DNA from: a virus | Strand: one strand, 5' to 3' | Length of the DNA: 23,419 nt | Virus record (IMG/VR): IMGVR_UViG_3300032082_001065 | Coordinates: 1 to 23,419 of that record | Shown here: in pieces, positions 9,147-16,841 of the stretch | Numbering within the stretch: position 1 is the stretch's first letter | Layout: the number at the start of each line of letters is the position of its first letter | Made by a program: the position numbers and the translations under genes | The notes under the pieces: model-generated | Databases searched by the model: none | Told to the model about the DNA's origin: nothing | What the model saw: the letters and a program-made list of their open reading frames with translations, nothing else

Positions 9147-9555
9147 CTTCTACATATTCTACGGAGTACTTATAAGTAGTAGATGCATTACTAGCTGTTG
9201 TTCTTATTCTAACATTATCACCTGATATATCAGATGTAACAGTAAATAAACTACTTCCAGATCTTACTGTGGCAAATTCAGTATCATAGGATGTAGTTCC
9301 ATCATGGATAACAACGAACGTTGTAGTATGGTAATTGGAACCTTGAGTTGCTTGTATTCTTAATATAGCTGATCTATAAGTCGTTTTTGCAAACGTTAAT
9401 AGATTTTCAGCATTAGTTGAACCAGCTGATTTAGATTGGCTTCTCTGCTGACCTGAGGTAGAAAGACCTTTGCTAGTTTCTACTTTATCAGTTGATGGGT
9501 TATAAGACATATGCCTTATAAGTTCTGCAATTCCGAATGCTTTAGTCTTTGGCAT
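9142..9555 (-). CDS. Virion structural protein with C-terminal domain shared with its upstream neighbour
   Basis: A 137-aa predicted virion protein. The N-terminal half contains GIAELIRHMSYNPSTDKV and a Ser/Gln-rich linker (GLSTSGQQRSQSKSAGST). The C-terminal half (residues 59-137) is clearly homologous to residues 256-333 of the protein encoded just upstream at 9557-10558. Both share the pattern YRxAxxxIQA, then IHDGTTxYxTE, then a TV-S-L-TV-DIxGxN(V/I)R(I/L)R strand set. The start codon follows the upstream stop by one base, with AAAGG in front as ribosome binding site. The last codons carry a late promoter box for the next gene. A baseplate or fibre-tip role is likely from context, but no function is known to me. 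Confidence 0.8.
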   Translation of the reverse strand: MPKTKAFGIAELIRHMSYNPSTDKVETSKGLSTSGQQRSQSKSAGSTNAENLLTFAKTTYRSAILRIQATQGSNYHTTTFVVIHDGTTSYDTEFATVRSGSSLFTVTSDISGDNVRIRTTASNASTTYKYSVEYVEA

Positions 9556-9556
9556 A

Positions 9557-10558
9557 TTAAACCTTTATTCCAATACGTTTTACTTTAAACGTTGTTCCTG
9601 ATCCTGTTGGTGTAACTCTCAATCTTATATTGTTACCATTAATATCACCAGATACGGTATATAATTCATTATTAGAATATACAGTTCCGTATTCTGTAAC
9701 ATATGCAGTTGTACCATCATGTATCAGCAATGCCTCACTAGCTGCAAAAGAATCTGAAGTGTTCGCTTGTATAATATATTTAGCAGTTCTAAATGAATTT
9801 TTATCAATATTCATTATTGTTATTATATCAGTATTAGAGGATGCTACTCCAACTGCTTCTGCTAAATCACCGCCTGTAGTTGAGGCAGCTGTTGTTCTTA
9901 AAATTTCAACTGTATCACCACTTACTGCATTAGCAGATAAAGTTATAGTGGAGTTGTTTGTTTGTGCGTAGTCATCACCTACTAGAAGTCTAACACCATT
10001 TAAATATACATCTTCGTCGCCTGCTGTATAAGAAAGTGTATTATTATTTATATCTGCACCATTAAATATTGTAGTATTAGAAGATGGTTTATATATAAAA
10101 CTAAAATTATTTACAGTTAAGGCACCTGCTGCAACATCCTGGAATGTTAAAGCACCGCTTCCGTCTGTGGTTAGAACTTGATCAGCATTACCATCTGTAA
10201 CAGGTAGTGTATAAGCACCATTCATGCTTAAGCCACCAATAGTTATAGTTGCTGGAGTAGTAGCACCTGTTTGTACTACAGAATTAAGAGTAGGAGTAGC
10301 TCCTGCGTCTACAAATGATAACTGACCGCTACCGTTTGTTTGTAATAATTGACCTGATGAACCGTCTTGTGAAGGAAAAGAATATCCATTTACAGATAAA
10401 GAAGTAACATTAGCACCAATTTCAAATATAACAGTACCATTGGAACCATACATGATTCCATCAGTCAAGTTAAGAGCTAACTCTCCAGTTGATATTTGAG
10501 ATGTGTTAGGCGCCTGACCGGATACGGACGATCGCTTAACTAAAAACTTTGCTGCCAT
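9557..10558 (-). CDS. Tail-fibre-like structural protein (333 aa)
   Basis: A predicted fibre with four visible parts. Residues 1-48 form an N-terminal module (FLVKRSS, ISTGELALNL, GIMYGSNG) shared with two other fibres here. Residues 55-140 contain two copies of a DGxxxQxLxTxGSGxLxF repeat. Residues 148-222 include DVYLNGVRLLVGDDY and TITLSANAVSGDTVEI, a beta-rich unit common in marine phage fibres. Residues 256-333 form the domain repeated in the 137-aa neighbour. The ATG lies 53 bases after the upstream stop. The GAGG ribosome binding site lies in the 3' arm of a perfect palindrome, so translation may depend on RNA folding. Exact role in the virion is unknown. Confidence 0.82.
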   Translation of the reverse strand: MAAKFLVKRSSVSGQAPNTSQISTGELALNLTDGIMYGSNGTVIFEIGANVTSLSVNGYSFPSQDGSSGQLLQTNGSGQLSFVDAGATPTLNSVVQTGATTPATITIGGLSMNGAYTLPVTDGNADQVLTTDGSGALTFQDVAAGALTVNNFSFIYKPSSNTTIFNGADINNNTLSYTAGDEDVYLNGVRLLVGDDYAQTNNSTITLSANAVSGDTVEILRTTAASTTGGDLAEAVGVASSNTDIITIMNIDKNSFRTAKYIIQANTSDSFAASEALLIHDGTTAYVTEYGTVYSNNELYTVSGDINGNNIRLRVTPTGSGTTFKVKRIGIKV

Positions 10559-10569
10559 TTGGGCTTATT

Positions 10570-10585
10570 CCTCTTATATAAGAGG
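10570..10585 (-). promoter_or_regulatory. Perfect 16-base palindrome covering the ribosome binding site
   Basis: The sequence CCTCTTATATAAGAGG is its own reverse complement. In mRNA it can form a 6-bp stem with an ATAT loop, closing the GAGG ribosome binding site of the 333-aa gene, whose ATG is 11 bases further on. No U-tract follows, so it is not an intrinsic terminator. A second helix, AGGTGA (10608-10613) with TCACCT (10583-10588), shares three bases with it and overlaps the upstream stop codon. Confidence 0.5.
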
Positions 10586-10611
10586 TGAGGGTTTCACTAT
10601 CCTCCGTTCAC

Positions 10612-10815
10612 CTACTTCTTCTTTTCTGTATTTACAGACTCTTCTTTTTCTACTTTAATTTTATTTTCAAGTTTTTTAAGTTCAATTATTTGTTCATTTG
10701 CCAATTGTAATTGAGCTTTAAGACTTATTAATTCTAAAGTCTTTTGTTGCAATTCAGTATTAATGTTTGCAATATATAATCTAACATACCCGTCTTGAGG
10801 GTTTTCAATACTCAT
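10612..10815 (-). CDS. Small coiled-coil protein (67 aa)
   Basis: A short hydrophilic protein, not recognised by family. After MSIENPQDGYVRLYIANI it is almost wholly helical, with heptad-like Leu/Ile spacing (LQQKTLELISLKAQLQLANE) and then a Lys/Glu-rich tail ending KKK. It has an AGAGGT ribosome binding site 7 bases before the ATG and sits 21 bases from the gene on each side in the fibre operon, so it is very likely real. Size and coiled coil resemble the T4 fibre chaperone gp57A (79 aa), but I see no sequence match, and it could equally be a minor virion protein. Confidence 0.72.
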   Translation of the reverse strand: MSIENPQDGYVRLYIANINTELQQKTLELISLKAQLQLANEQIIELKKLENKIKVEKEESVNTEKKK

Positions 10816-10836
10816 AATATACCTCTATAAAATTAT

Positions 10837-11871
10837 TTAATATGTTCCGCCATCAATAATAGCTTCAATATGTGCTAGGTTACCTGCTGTATATGTAACA
10901 GTAGTACCTGGCTCACCAGTAATACCTTCAACAAAAACAAAGGCTTTATTTGAATGACTCTGATCTCTAAACATACCTGAGTACTTTTGAGTATCTGATT
11001 CATCAAATGTCATATAGATACCTGTATCTACATCATCAGCATCAGTAACTGTCTGGTTAGCAGCTAGCTTAATTAAGTTGTCATTAATGTTTACAACTGT
11101 TGATGAAATAGTAGTTGTAGTACCTGATACAGTTAAGTTACCAGAAATACTTACATTTTCACCAAATGCTGCAGATCCAACAACAGCTAAGGTTGCAGCG
11201 TTTACTTCACCTGATACATCTACATCATTACCAGCAGTAATAACACCAGTTACTCCTAAAGTTGTACCGACTGTAGCAGCACCAACAATAGCAGCACTTG
11301 CTGCGTTTACCTCTCCAGTAATGTCTACATCATTACCAGCTGTAATTACTCCTGTTACTCCTAAAGTAGTACCAACAGTAGCTGCACCTACAATAGCGGC
11401 TGAAGCAGCGTTTACTTCACCAGTAATATCTACATCAGCACCAGCAGTAATATCTCCACCAGATTGAATTGTAGTTGTAGCATTTACAAAACCAGTAGCT
11501 GTTGTGTTACCAAACCCTACAGCTGATGATGTTGTTGCTCCTCTACCAGTTACTGTAGCAAGAGTTGAAGTAGAATTAACATTTATAACTGATGAATTAC
11601 CAGCTACTACTACGTCAGTACCACCAGTAATTAGAATACTATCATTTGATAAGTTTGTATTATCTACCGTTAAGGTAACAATACCATGAGAGGCGTTACC
11701 TGTTTGAGCTAAATTGTATTGGTCTCCAGATAAAGTAAAGGCATTACCATTTGAATTAGCACTGTACAGCTTCTTAGCTGCGATATCTATCGCCAATTCT
11801 CCTTCTGATAATGCATTATTCGCAGGTAAACCAGTACCTCTTCTTAATTTGATTAATGCTTGTCTAGCCAT
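10837..11871 (-). CDS. Tail-fibre-like structural protein with 35-residue tandem repeats (344 aa)
   Basis: A predicted fibre. Residues 1-40 (ALIKLRRGTGLPANNALSEGELAI, then KKLYSAN) look like the phage fibre N-terminal module also present in the BPP-1 major tropism determinant. Residues 141-245 hold three tandem 35-residue repeats of the form ITAGxDVDITGEVNAASAAIVG... The first two differ at a single residue. A SGNLTVSGTTTTI module follows (243-285), related to the duplicated block of the 1360-aa fibre. The C-terminus is HIEAIIDGGTY, sharing DGGTY with the 249-aa protein. AGGGGA before the ATG is the ribosome binding site and overlaps the stop of the 86-aa gene. The role as a fibre is inferred from composition and context. 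Confidence 0.83.
   Translation of the reverse strand: MARQALIKLRRGTGLPANNALSEGELAIDIAAKKLYSANSNGNAFTLSGDQYNLAQTGNASHGIVTLTVDNTNLSNDSILITGGTDVVVAGNSSVINVNSTSTLATVTGRGATTSSAVGFGNTTATGFVNATTTIQSGGDITAGADVDITGEVNAASAAIVGAATVGTTLGVTGVITAGNDVDITGEVNAASAAIVGAATVGTTLGVTGVITAGNDVDVSGEVNAATLAVVGSAAFGENVSISGNLTVSGTTTTISSTVVNINDNLIKLAANQTVTDADDVDTGIYMTFDESDTQKYSGMFRDQSHSNKAFVFVEGITGEPGTTVTYTAGNLAHIEAIIDGGTY
11137..11451 (-). repeat. Three tandem 105-bp repeats
   Basis: Units lie at about 11347-11451, 11242-11346 and 11137-11241. Each codes for 35 residues of the 344-aa fibre. The first two encode 34 identical residues out of 35 but differ at many silent sites, including one serine coded TCA in one copy and AGT in the other. 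The third copy is more diverged in protein sequence. Confidence 0.9.
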
Positions 11872-11879
11872 TTTTTCCC

Positions 11880-12140
11880 CTAGGTTGATTCTCTAAATGG
11901 AGAAGTACGTCTTTTTACGTCTCTCAATTTCAAAGCGTTCTTTACATTTATATTATTTATACTATTCAAGTCGTCTACTATTTCACGAAGTACTTGTACT
12001 TCAGCAGTTAACTTTTGATTAGTCTCTGATAAATCATCAATAATAGCTTTTTGATTAAGTAAAAATCTGCTTAAAACTTTTATTTGAACTTCTCCAAGTT
12101 CGTTATCTACTATTTTCTTTTCCCAAAATTTCCATGTCAT
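11880..12140 (-). CDS. Small coiled-coil protein (86 aa)
   Basis: Family not recognised. The start MTWKFWEKKI is aromatic and basic. Residues 20-62 form a predicted amphipathic coiled coil (LSRFLLNQKAIIDDLSE, then LTAEVQVLREIVDDL), and the C-terminus is basic (KLRDVKRRTSPFREST). It is the second small coiled-coil gene in the cluster. The ATG shares one base with the stop of the 249-aa gene (TAATG at 12138-12142), so translation is likely coupled. A fibre or baseplate chaperone, or a minor trimeric virion part, is possible. Confidence 0.75.
   Translation of the reverse strand: MTWKFWEKKIVDNELGEVQIKVLSRFLLNQKAIIDDLSETNQKLTAEVQVLREIVDDLNSINNINVKNALKLRDVKRRTSPFREST
11954..11961 (-). promoter_or_regulatory. 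Candidate late promoter for the 344-aa fibre gene
   Basis: The minus strand reads TATAAATA exactly. The box is inside the 86-aa gene, 83 bases before the ATG at 11871. T4-like late promoters often lie in the end of the upstream gene. The local sequence codes for an Asn/Ile run, so chance is possible. Confidence 0.35.
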
Positions 12141-12889
12141 TAATATGTACCACCATCTAAATCACCAAAATCAACATCATTATTAGTCACTATCATAACT
12201 TGACCGTTTGATCCAGTTTTAAAATCCATTGTACTTGAGTTAGCAGCAGCTAATACTGAATTAGCAGTAAAGCTAGTAACTCCGGTTCCACCATCTTTCA
12301 CTTCCAGAGGTGCTGATAAACTAGTTATAGTTGCATTAACTAAATTAGCGTTACTTAAACTTGCTCCGCTAAAACCAGTATTACCATTATATTTAGCTCC
12401 TGAAATAAAGATACTTTTACCAGAAGTTACTCCTGAAGGTAAATTAGAACCTATAAAATGAAGTACACCAGATTGATAATCAAAGTACCATTCATCACTA
12501 TTTCCTGAACCAGTTTCAAATAATTGTGTGCCGTTAGATGCAGGGTTACCTGATCCTGCGGTATCAACATATACTTTTAATTGATATGTTGCTCCAAAAG
12601 AAGAAGGTACCCAATTTGTAATATTTGATTTCCATGTACGTCTAGCTGAAGAGGTAACATCTTCTGTTGTTTCTTGTTCTGTATATATTATTAATGGACC
12701 TGAATTTGCACCCGGTTGAGTACTAGGAATACTTCCTGCATCAGTCCATATAGTAGAAGGCTTTATTATTAACTCAGATACAATAGCTTCGTTAGGAGCT
12801 TTTTTAGCTGCATTAGTATCAGTTTTAGTTTTACTAAATCCTATTTTTTTCCAGAGTAGATCAACCTTTTGTGTATCTGAAATCGCCAT
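12140..12889 (-). CDS. Virion structural protein (249 aa)
   Basis: A predicted baseplate or fibre protein of a type I recognise from marine T4-like phages, without a settled function. The head (MAISDTQKVDLLWKKIGF, then KKAPNEAI) is followed by a beta-rich region with YQLKVYVDTAGSG, ETGSGNSDEWYFDYQSGVLHF and SGKSIFISGAKYNG. A short pentapeptide-like stretch (FSGASLSNANLVNATI) lies at 173-188. A DGGTGV module and the C-terminal DLDGGTY follow. It is joined by TAATG overlaps to the 1126-aa gene upstream and the 86-aa gene downstream. Confidence 0.82.
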   Translation of the reverse strand: MAISDTQKVDLLWKKIGFSKTKTDTNAAKKAPNEAIVSELIIKPSTIWTDAGSIPSTQPGANSGPLIIYTEQETTEDVTSSARRTWKSNITNWVPSSFGATYQLKVYVDTAGSGNPASNGTQLFETGSGNSDEWYFDYQSGVLHFIGSNLPSGVTSGKSIFISGAKYNGNTGFSGASLSNANLVNATITSLSAPLEVKDGGTGVTSFTANSVLAAANSSTMDFKTGSNGQVMIVTNNDVDFGDLDGGTY

Positions 12890-15800
12890 TATGATATCTC
12901 TAATTTAGTTAAACTTTGACCACTACTTAATCCTACTGATACTAATATTTGATTATTAGTAGATGAAGATGCGTTTTGATCGCCTAATGTTAATTGGAAA
13001 GAGTCATTACTATAGTTTGTACTTGCTTGTATTCTATCACCAGAAGTAAATGCACATCCGTCCGATCCATTTCCACCAGCAGTTGTATTAGCTCCTGGTG
13101 TACCTGCTCCTGCATATGTATTAGAAGCATCTATCCAACCGTTACTGTCTGATGTATCATCTATATTTGTACCTGGTGCTGCTATGTGGAATGAAGCAAC
13201 ACTACCAGTTAAAGTAACATTAAAGTTAGCTACGTTTGTTCTTTTAAACGCAAATCTAAAGTATTGAACTCCGGATCTACCAGTATTTAGGTCTGGTCCT
13301 ACTGGAAGATATCCTGAAGAATAATTTATTGTATTATGTGCTAATGTTCCGTACCTTTGAATCGCTTCGTCAGTTCCAGCGACAGTAACTGCGCCAGTCC
13401 AAGCGTTGCTAACATAATAGTCCACATTATTAGCAAAGGTAGGAGTAGCATTAGTTGAACTAAAGTTAGATAATCTCTTGCCGTCCGTATCATAAGTTGC
13501 TCCTAAGCTGTCAGATACTGGTATTGCATCTTCTCTTACACCAGATGAATTACCATTATATACTGCTACTTTTGTATTTGCATATTGTAAAGTAGTTCCT
13601 GTTCCATTTACGTTTTCCATATTCATGGCAAAACCTTCTACTCTTCTTCCACCACCATTTACAGATACTTGAAAAGTTTCTAAGCTTACATTAGCACCTA
13701 CACCTGTATTAGCTATAGGATATCCTGATGATAATGAACTAGAAGGTAAAATATTATAACCTTTAGTTTGATTAGCAAAAGCATTACCACTATCTCCTTC
13801 TACATCTGATCCGTTAGAGATATTGAAAGGAGTTGAATCATTTTTATAGAACTGACCTGCTACGTTACTTACTACAGCACCTGCAACATTCAGCACAGCA
13901 TCATTAGTATAATAAGGAACCCCAGATACATATGCTAATGTACCTGCAGAGTTCTGTGTAACAGAAGTACTACCGAAATGTAATACTGGTGTTCCAGTTA
14001 AATTGTCTTTACCAAACTCTAATACTGAAGTATTACCAGTAGTTGAATGACTTAGTTTATAAGTATGAGTACCAGTAGATAGAGAAGATTTATTTACTCT
14101 TGCTCTAAAACCAGAATATAATCCAGGAGCAAAAATTCTATTACCTGATGATACACTAGTACCAGTATTACTAAAGTTATAGAAATCTAACTCATCAACA
14201 ACAGTCAGAGCGTTATTTGATCCTGTATCGTCACCAGATGTAAATGTGATTGTGCCGTCTACTGAACCATCAACTATCGCAGATAGAGCTCCTGCTCCTG
14301 CATTATAAACTACTTGTGAGTTGGCTTCACCTGTTGTTTGTATACCACCAGATGTTGTATATCTAGTAATATTATCTCCTGCTGAGAAAGACCCTTCAGA
14401 TGTATTATTAATAAATCCTGAAGCTAGTCTTGGTGAATTGCCCACTGAACTTGATGTTAAAGAAAAAGATTTACCTGATAACCCTTCTGGAGCTGCAATA
14501 CCTGTATCAAATATTTTTAATGTCTTAGTCGCTATATCTGGTATTGCTGCTGGGTTAGCAGTAGAATGTGAATTAATTGAAAATGTAATAGTATTAGTTC
14601 CAGTACCTGTTCCTGTAGTATAAGTATGTGATAATCTACCACCTTGAGTACCACCGGCTACTGAAGTATTTGCTATTGCTGACGTATCACCATCTCCCCA
14701 ATTAACAAAGAAGGTCGCTACAACATCATTAGCATTAGTAGTTTCATTATCTAAGTATATTGCTTGATTAATATTAGCTTCAGTAATTTCTGAACCGCCT
14801 GACGATGCACTAAATATGTCAAAATCAGCATTAGGATCACCTGTATATAAAGTAATTAAATCAGTAGCTGTAGTTGTTGCATTATTTCCTTCACCTAATG
14901 CATTAGTATTTCTAGCAATGACTACAACATCAAATGGTGAGCTAGCATTATTAGTATAAGTATGTGAAGGAGTTGAATCAGTTGTATTATTAGTATAATT
15001 TCCATCACCCCAATTAATATCATATCTATCAGCATTACCTACTACACTAATAGTTAACGTACTTGTTAAAGGTGCTCCACCAGTATTACCTGAATTACAA
15101 CTTACTGTTACATCTCTTACATAAGTATTTTGATATACATTAAACATTACTTCATTCATAGAATCAATTGCATCTGCAACTGATGTAGTGTTAGCTATAG
15201 ATGTTACTGCACCTTCTATATTTCCAGAACCTGAGCCATTTGCAAAGACTCCATCTGTTGGTGCTCCTATTTGTGTAGTATTACCAGTAGTACTTACACC
15301 AGCAATTTGAGTATCAACATAGTTCTTATTAGCGACTTGAGATGCTGCGGCTGGATCTGAAGCAATTGTTATCTGATTAGCATATACATGCCTGTAATTA
15401 TTAGTAGATGAACCTAAATCATAAGTTACATTATCAGAAGGAATAATACTTGTATTAACAGTAGCTCCTAATGATATTACATCTCCACCATCACCAAGCT
15501 GTATACTTGAACCTCTTAAAATAAAATCACCATTAACTGTTAAGTTATTTGATATAGAGACATCGTTAGCATGAAGCATACCAGTTAAGGTTGTTACTGT
15601 TGAATTAGCTGCTATTATCTGAGGTTCATGTACTCTTATTGTTGATCCCATCCCTGAATGGTTTCCACAATAGTAAAATAATCTTGTAGGTGCATCTGCT
15701 TCTAAAGAAACTATAGAATATGATCCTGCTGAGCCTGATGTTCCTACATGAGTAATACCTGTAGTAAACTCAGAACCTCCACCGTGAGTACCATCTGAAG

Positions 15801-16269
15801 TTTCACTAAACTTTAAAGGATGATTTGCATTAGTTGAATCTGAAGTATCAAAATAATATTTAATGCCTGGTAATAGTCTAAATACTTGTTGTGCAGTACC
15901 ATCAATAGCAAACTTACCACCTGATACTGTTACTGTGTGTTTAAAGCCTTGAAATGCCGCTTCAGTTATTGATAGATTAGGTAATGTTAGATCAGTACTA
16001 ATTACAATATTATTAACAGTAGCAGTTCCATTAACTGTAAGAGCTACAGTTTTAAGATCATCAACAAATGATGAAGCGTTTACTACTATTGCCTGATTAG
16101 CTGTTAATGTCCCAGGTGTCCTTTGCCCTGCGATAGGTATTCCAACGTTAGCAGTAGTACCACCAACATATAAAACATTACCATTAGTGGTAAAAGCTAA
16201 CTCACCAAATACTATATTCGAAAACGAGTTAACCGATTGCGAACGTTTAATCTGAATTACATCGGACAT
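12889..16269 (-). CDS. Adhesin-like virion protein with cupredoxin-like motif and PKD-like domains (1126 aa)
   Basis: A large predicted fibre or baseplate decoration protein. Residues 1-40 are the shared N-terminal module (IQIKRSQS, IVFGELAFTT, NVLYVGG). Residues about 130-214 look like a small cupredoxin-like domain. They contain NHPLKF with H150, DGTHGGGSEF, and YYCGNHSGMG with C201, H204 and M207, a possible type 1 copper site. Residues 384-470 and 475-590 each contain WGDG and HTYT, the signature of PKD (immunoglobulin-like) domains. The last 500 residues are Ser/Thr/Asn/Gly-rich beta sequence without a recognised domain, ending QSLTKLEIS. TAATG overlaps couple it to both neighbours. PKD domains often bind proteins or sugars, so a role in host contact is likely. 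Copper binding is unproven. Confidence 0.83.
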   Translation of the reverse strand: MSDVIQIKRSQSVNSFSNIVFGELAFTTNGNVLYVGGTTANVGIPIAGQRTPGTLTANQAIVVNASSFVDDLKTVALTVNGTATVNNIVISTDLTLPNLSITEAAFQGFKHTVTVSGGKFAIDGTAQQVFRLLPGIKYYFDTSDSTNANHPLKFSETSDGTHGGGSEFTTGITHVGTSGSAGSYSIVSLEADAPTRLFYYCGNHSGMGSTIRVHEPQIIAANSTVTTLTGMLHANDVSISNNLTVNGDFILRGSSIQLGDGGDVISLGATVNTSIIPSDNVTYDLGSSTNNYRHVYANQITIASDPAAASQVANKNYVDTQIAGVSTTGNTTQIGAPTDGVFANGSGSGNIEGAVTSIANTTSVADAIDSMNEVMFNVYQNTYVRDVTVSCNSGNTGGAPLTSTLTISVVGNADRYDINWGDGNYTNNTTDSTPSHTYTNNASSPFDVVVIARNTNALGEGNNATTTATDLITLYTGDPNADFDIFSASSGGSEITEANINQAIYLDNETTNANDVVATFFVNWGDGDTSAIANTSVAGGTQGGRLSHTYTTGTGTGTNTITFSINSHSTANPAAIPDIATKTLKIFDTGIAAPEGLSGKSFSLTSSSVGNSPRLASGFINNTSEGSFSAGDNITRYTTSGGIQTTGEANSQVVYNAGAGALSAIVDGSVDGTITFTSGDDTGSNNALTVVDELDFYNFSNTGTSVSSGNRIFAPGLYSGFRARVNKSSLSTGTHTYKLSHSTTGNTSVLEFGKDNLTGTPVLHFGSTSVTQNSAGTLAYVSGVPYYTNDAVLNVAGAVVSNVAGQFYKNDSTPFNISNGSDVEGDSGNAFANQTKGYNILPSSSLSSGYPIANTGVGANVSLETFQVSVNGGGRRVEGFAMNMENVNGTGTTLQYANTKVAVYNGNSSGVREDAIPVSDSLGATYDTDGKRLSNFSSTNATPTFANNVDYYVSNAWTGAVTVAGTDEAIQRYGTLAHNTINYSSGYLPVGPDLNTGRSGVQYFRFAFKRTNVANFNVTLTGSVASFHIAAPGTNIDDTSDSNGWIDASNTYAGAGTPGANTTAGGNGSDGCAFTSGDRIQASTNYSNDSFQLTLGDQNASSSTNNQILVSVGLSSGQSLTKLEIS

Positions 16270-16487
16270 TAGGTTACCTCACCACCATCTATACCACCTC
16301 TAGCAGCTGCTACAGATACAGGCACAAATGTATTTGATGAGGAGTTATAAGCCAAGACTTCACCGTTTGCAACTACTGTATAATCAATATTTAAACCTGT
16401 AATATCAGTTGTCGCTGTTTGGTTTTTAATTATTTTAGTTACAATTGGTGTTGATGTAGTTTGAATTGTTGCTACTGTATTAGCCAT
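16269..16487 (-). CDS. Small structural-cluster protein (72 aa)
   Basis: Not recognised beyond its resemblance to small virion proteins in T4-like fibre clusters. The product is Thr/Val-rich, with TDITGLNIDY and ANGEVLAYNSSSNTFVPV, and ends GGIDGGEVT, close to the DGGTY end of two other proteins in the cluster. Both ends form TAATG overlaps with neighbours, which supports it as a real translated gene. The short length and beta-type composition suggest a single small domain. Confidence 0.75.
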   Translation of the reverse strand: MANTVATIQTTSTPIVTKIIKNQTATTDITGLNIDYTVVANGEVLAYNSSSNTFVPVSVAAARGGIDGGEVT

Positions 16488-16822
16488 TAGTAAGTAACCT
16501 CCGGTGTAACAGTTGCTTGACCTTGTAAAACTCTATTAACTGTTGAGCCTCCACCTAGAGAGACTTCAACATCATACATATAACGTCCAGGAGGAATAGC
16601 ACCTGTAGTTGAATTATTTGCTGAAAGTGTTAAGATACCATTTATTGGATCAGTAGCAGATGCACTAATCGTATATGAAGTATTTGAGGACCAATGCTTA
16701 CGTAATTTACATGCAGCATTGTATCCAGTCAGGTTAAATACAGCCCCATTAGCCTGTGTGACTGTAACAGCCAAAGAAAAGTCAGTACCTTTATCTATTA
16801 AAATATTTGCGCGCGTAGCCAT
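16487..16822 (-). CDS. Small beta-sandwich virion protein (111 aa)
   Basis: A 111-aa product that looks like a single beta-sandwich domain of the type at the N-terminus of phage baseplate upper proteins (BppU-like). It has GTDFSLAVTVTQANG, FNLTGYNAACKLRK, NGILTLSANN and PPGRYMYDVEV, then LQGQATVTPEVTY. It opens the run of five genes linked by TAATG overlaps. TGAGGTG lies 5 bases before the ATG as a strong ribosome binding site, and a weak late promoter box lies just upstream. Exact role unknown. A baseplate or fibre attachment part is likely. Confidence 0.8.
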   Translation of the reverse strand: MATRANILIDKGTDFSLAVTVTQANGAVFNLTGYNAACKLRKHWSSNTSYTISASATDPINGILTLSANNSTTGAIPPGRYMYDVEVSLGGGSTVNRVLQGQATVTPEVTY

Positions 16823-16841
16823 TTACACCTCATTTTAAGTA

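Noticed and set aside
10045-10052. Exact TATAAATA on the minus strand inside the 333-aa gene
   Set aside because: It is about 490 bases before the next start codon and lies on an Ile-Asn-Asn-Asn run, so it is more likely chance in AT-rich coding sequence.
11078-11467. 129-aa plus-strand frame opposite the 344-aa fibre repeats
   Set aside because: Repetitive Thr/Val/Ala/Pro sequence is the antisense of the 105-bp repeats. No ribosome binding site, and all other genes are on the minus strand. Plus-strand frames at 2345, 2579, 8855, 9630, 11504, 11714, 14321 and 20611 are rejected for the same reason.
5026-16822. Diversity-generating retroelement acting on the Mtd-like fibre
   Set aside because: One fibre has an Mtd-like N-terminal module, but no reverse transcriptase, template repeat or adenine-biased variable repeat pair is visible in the window.
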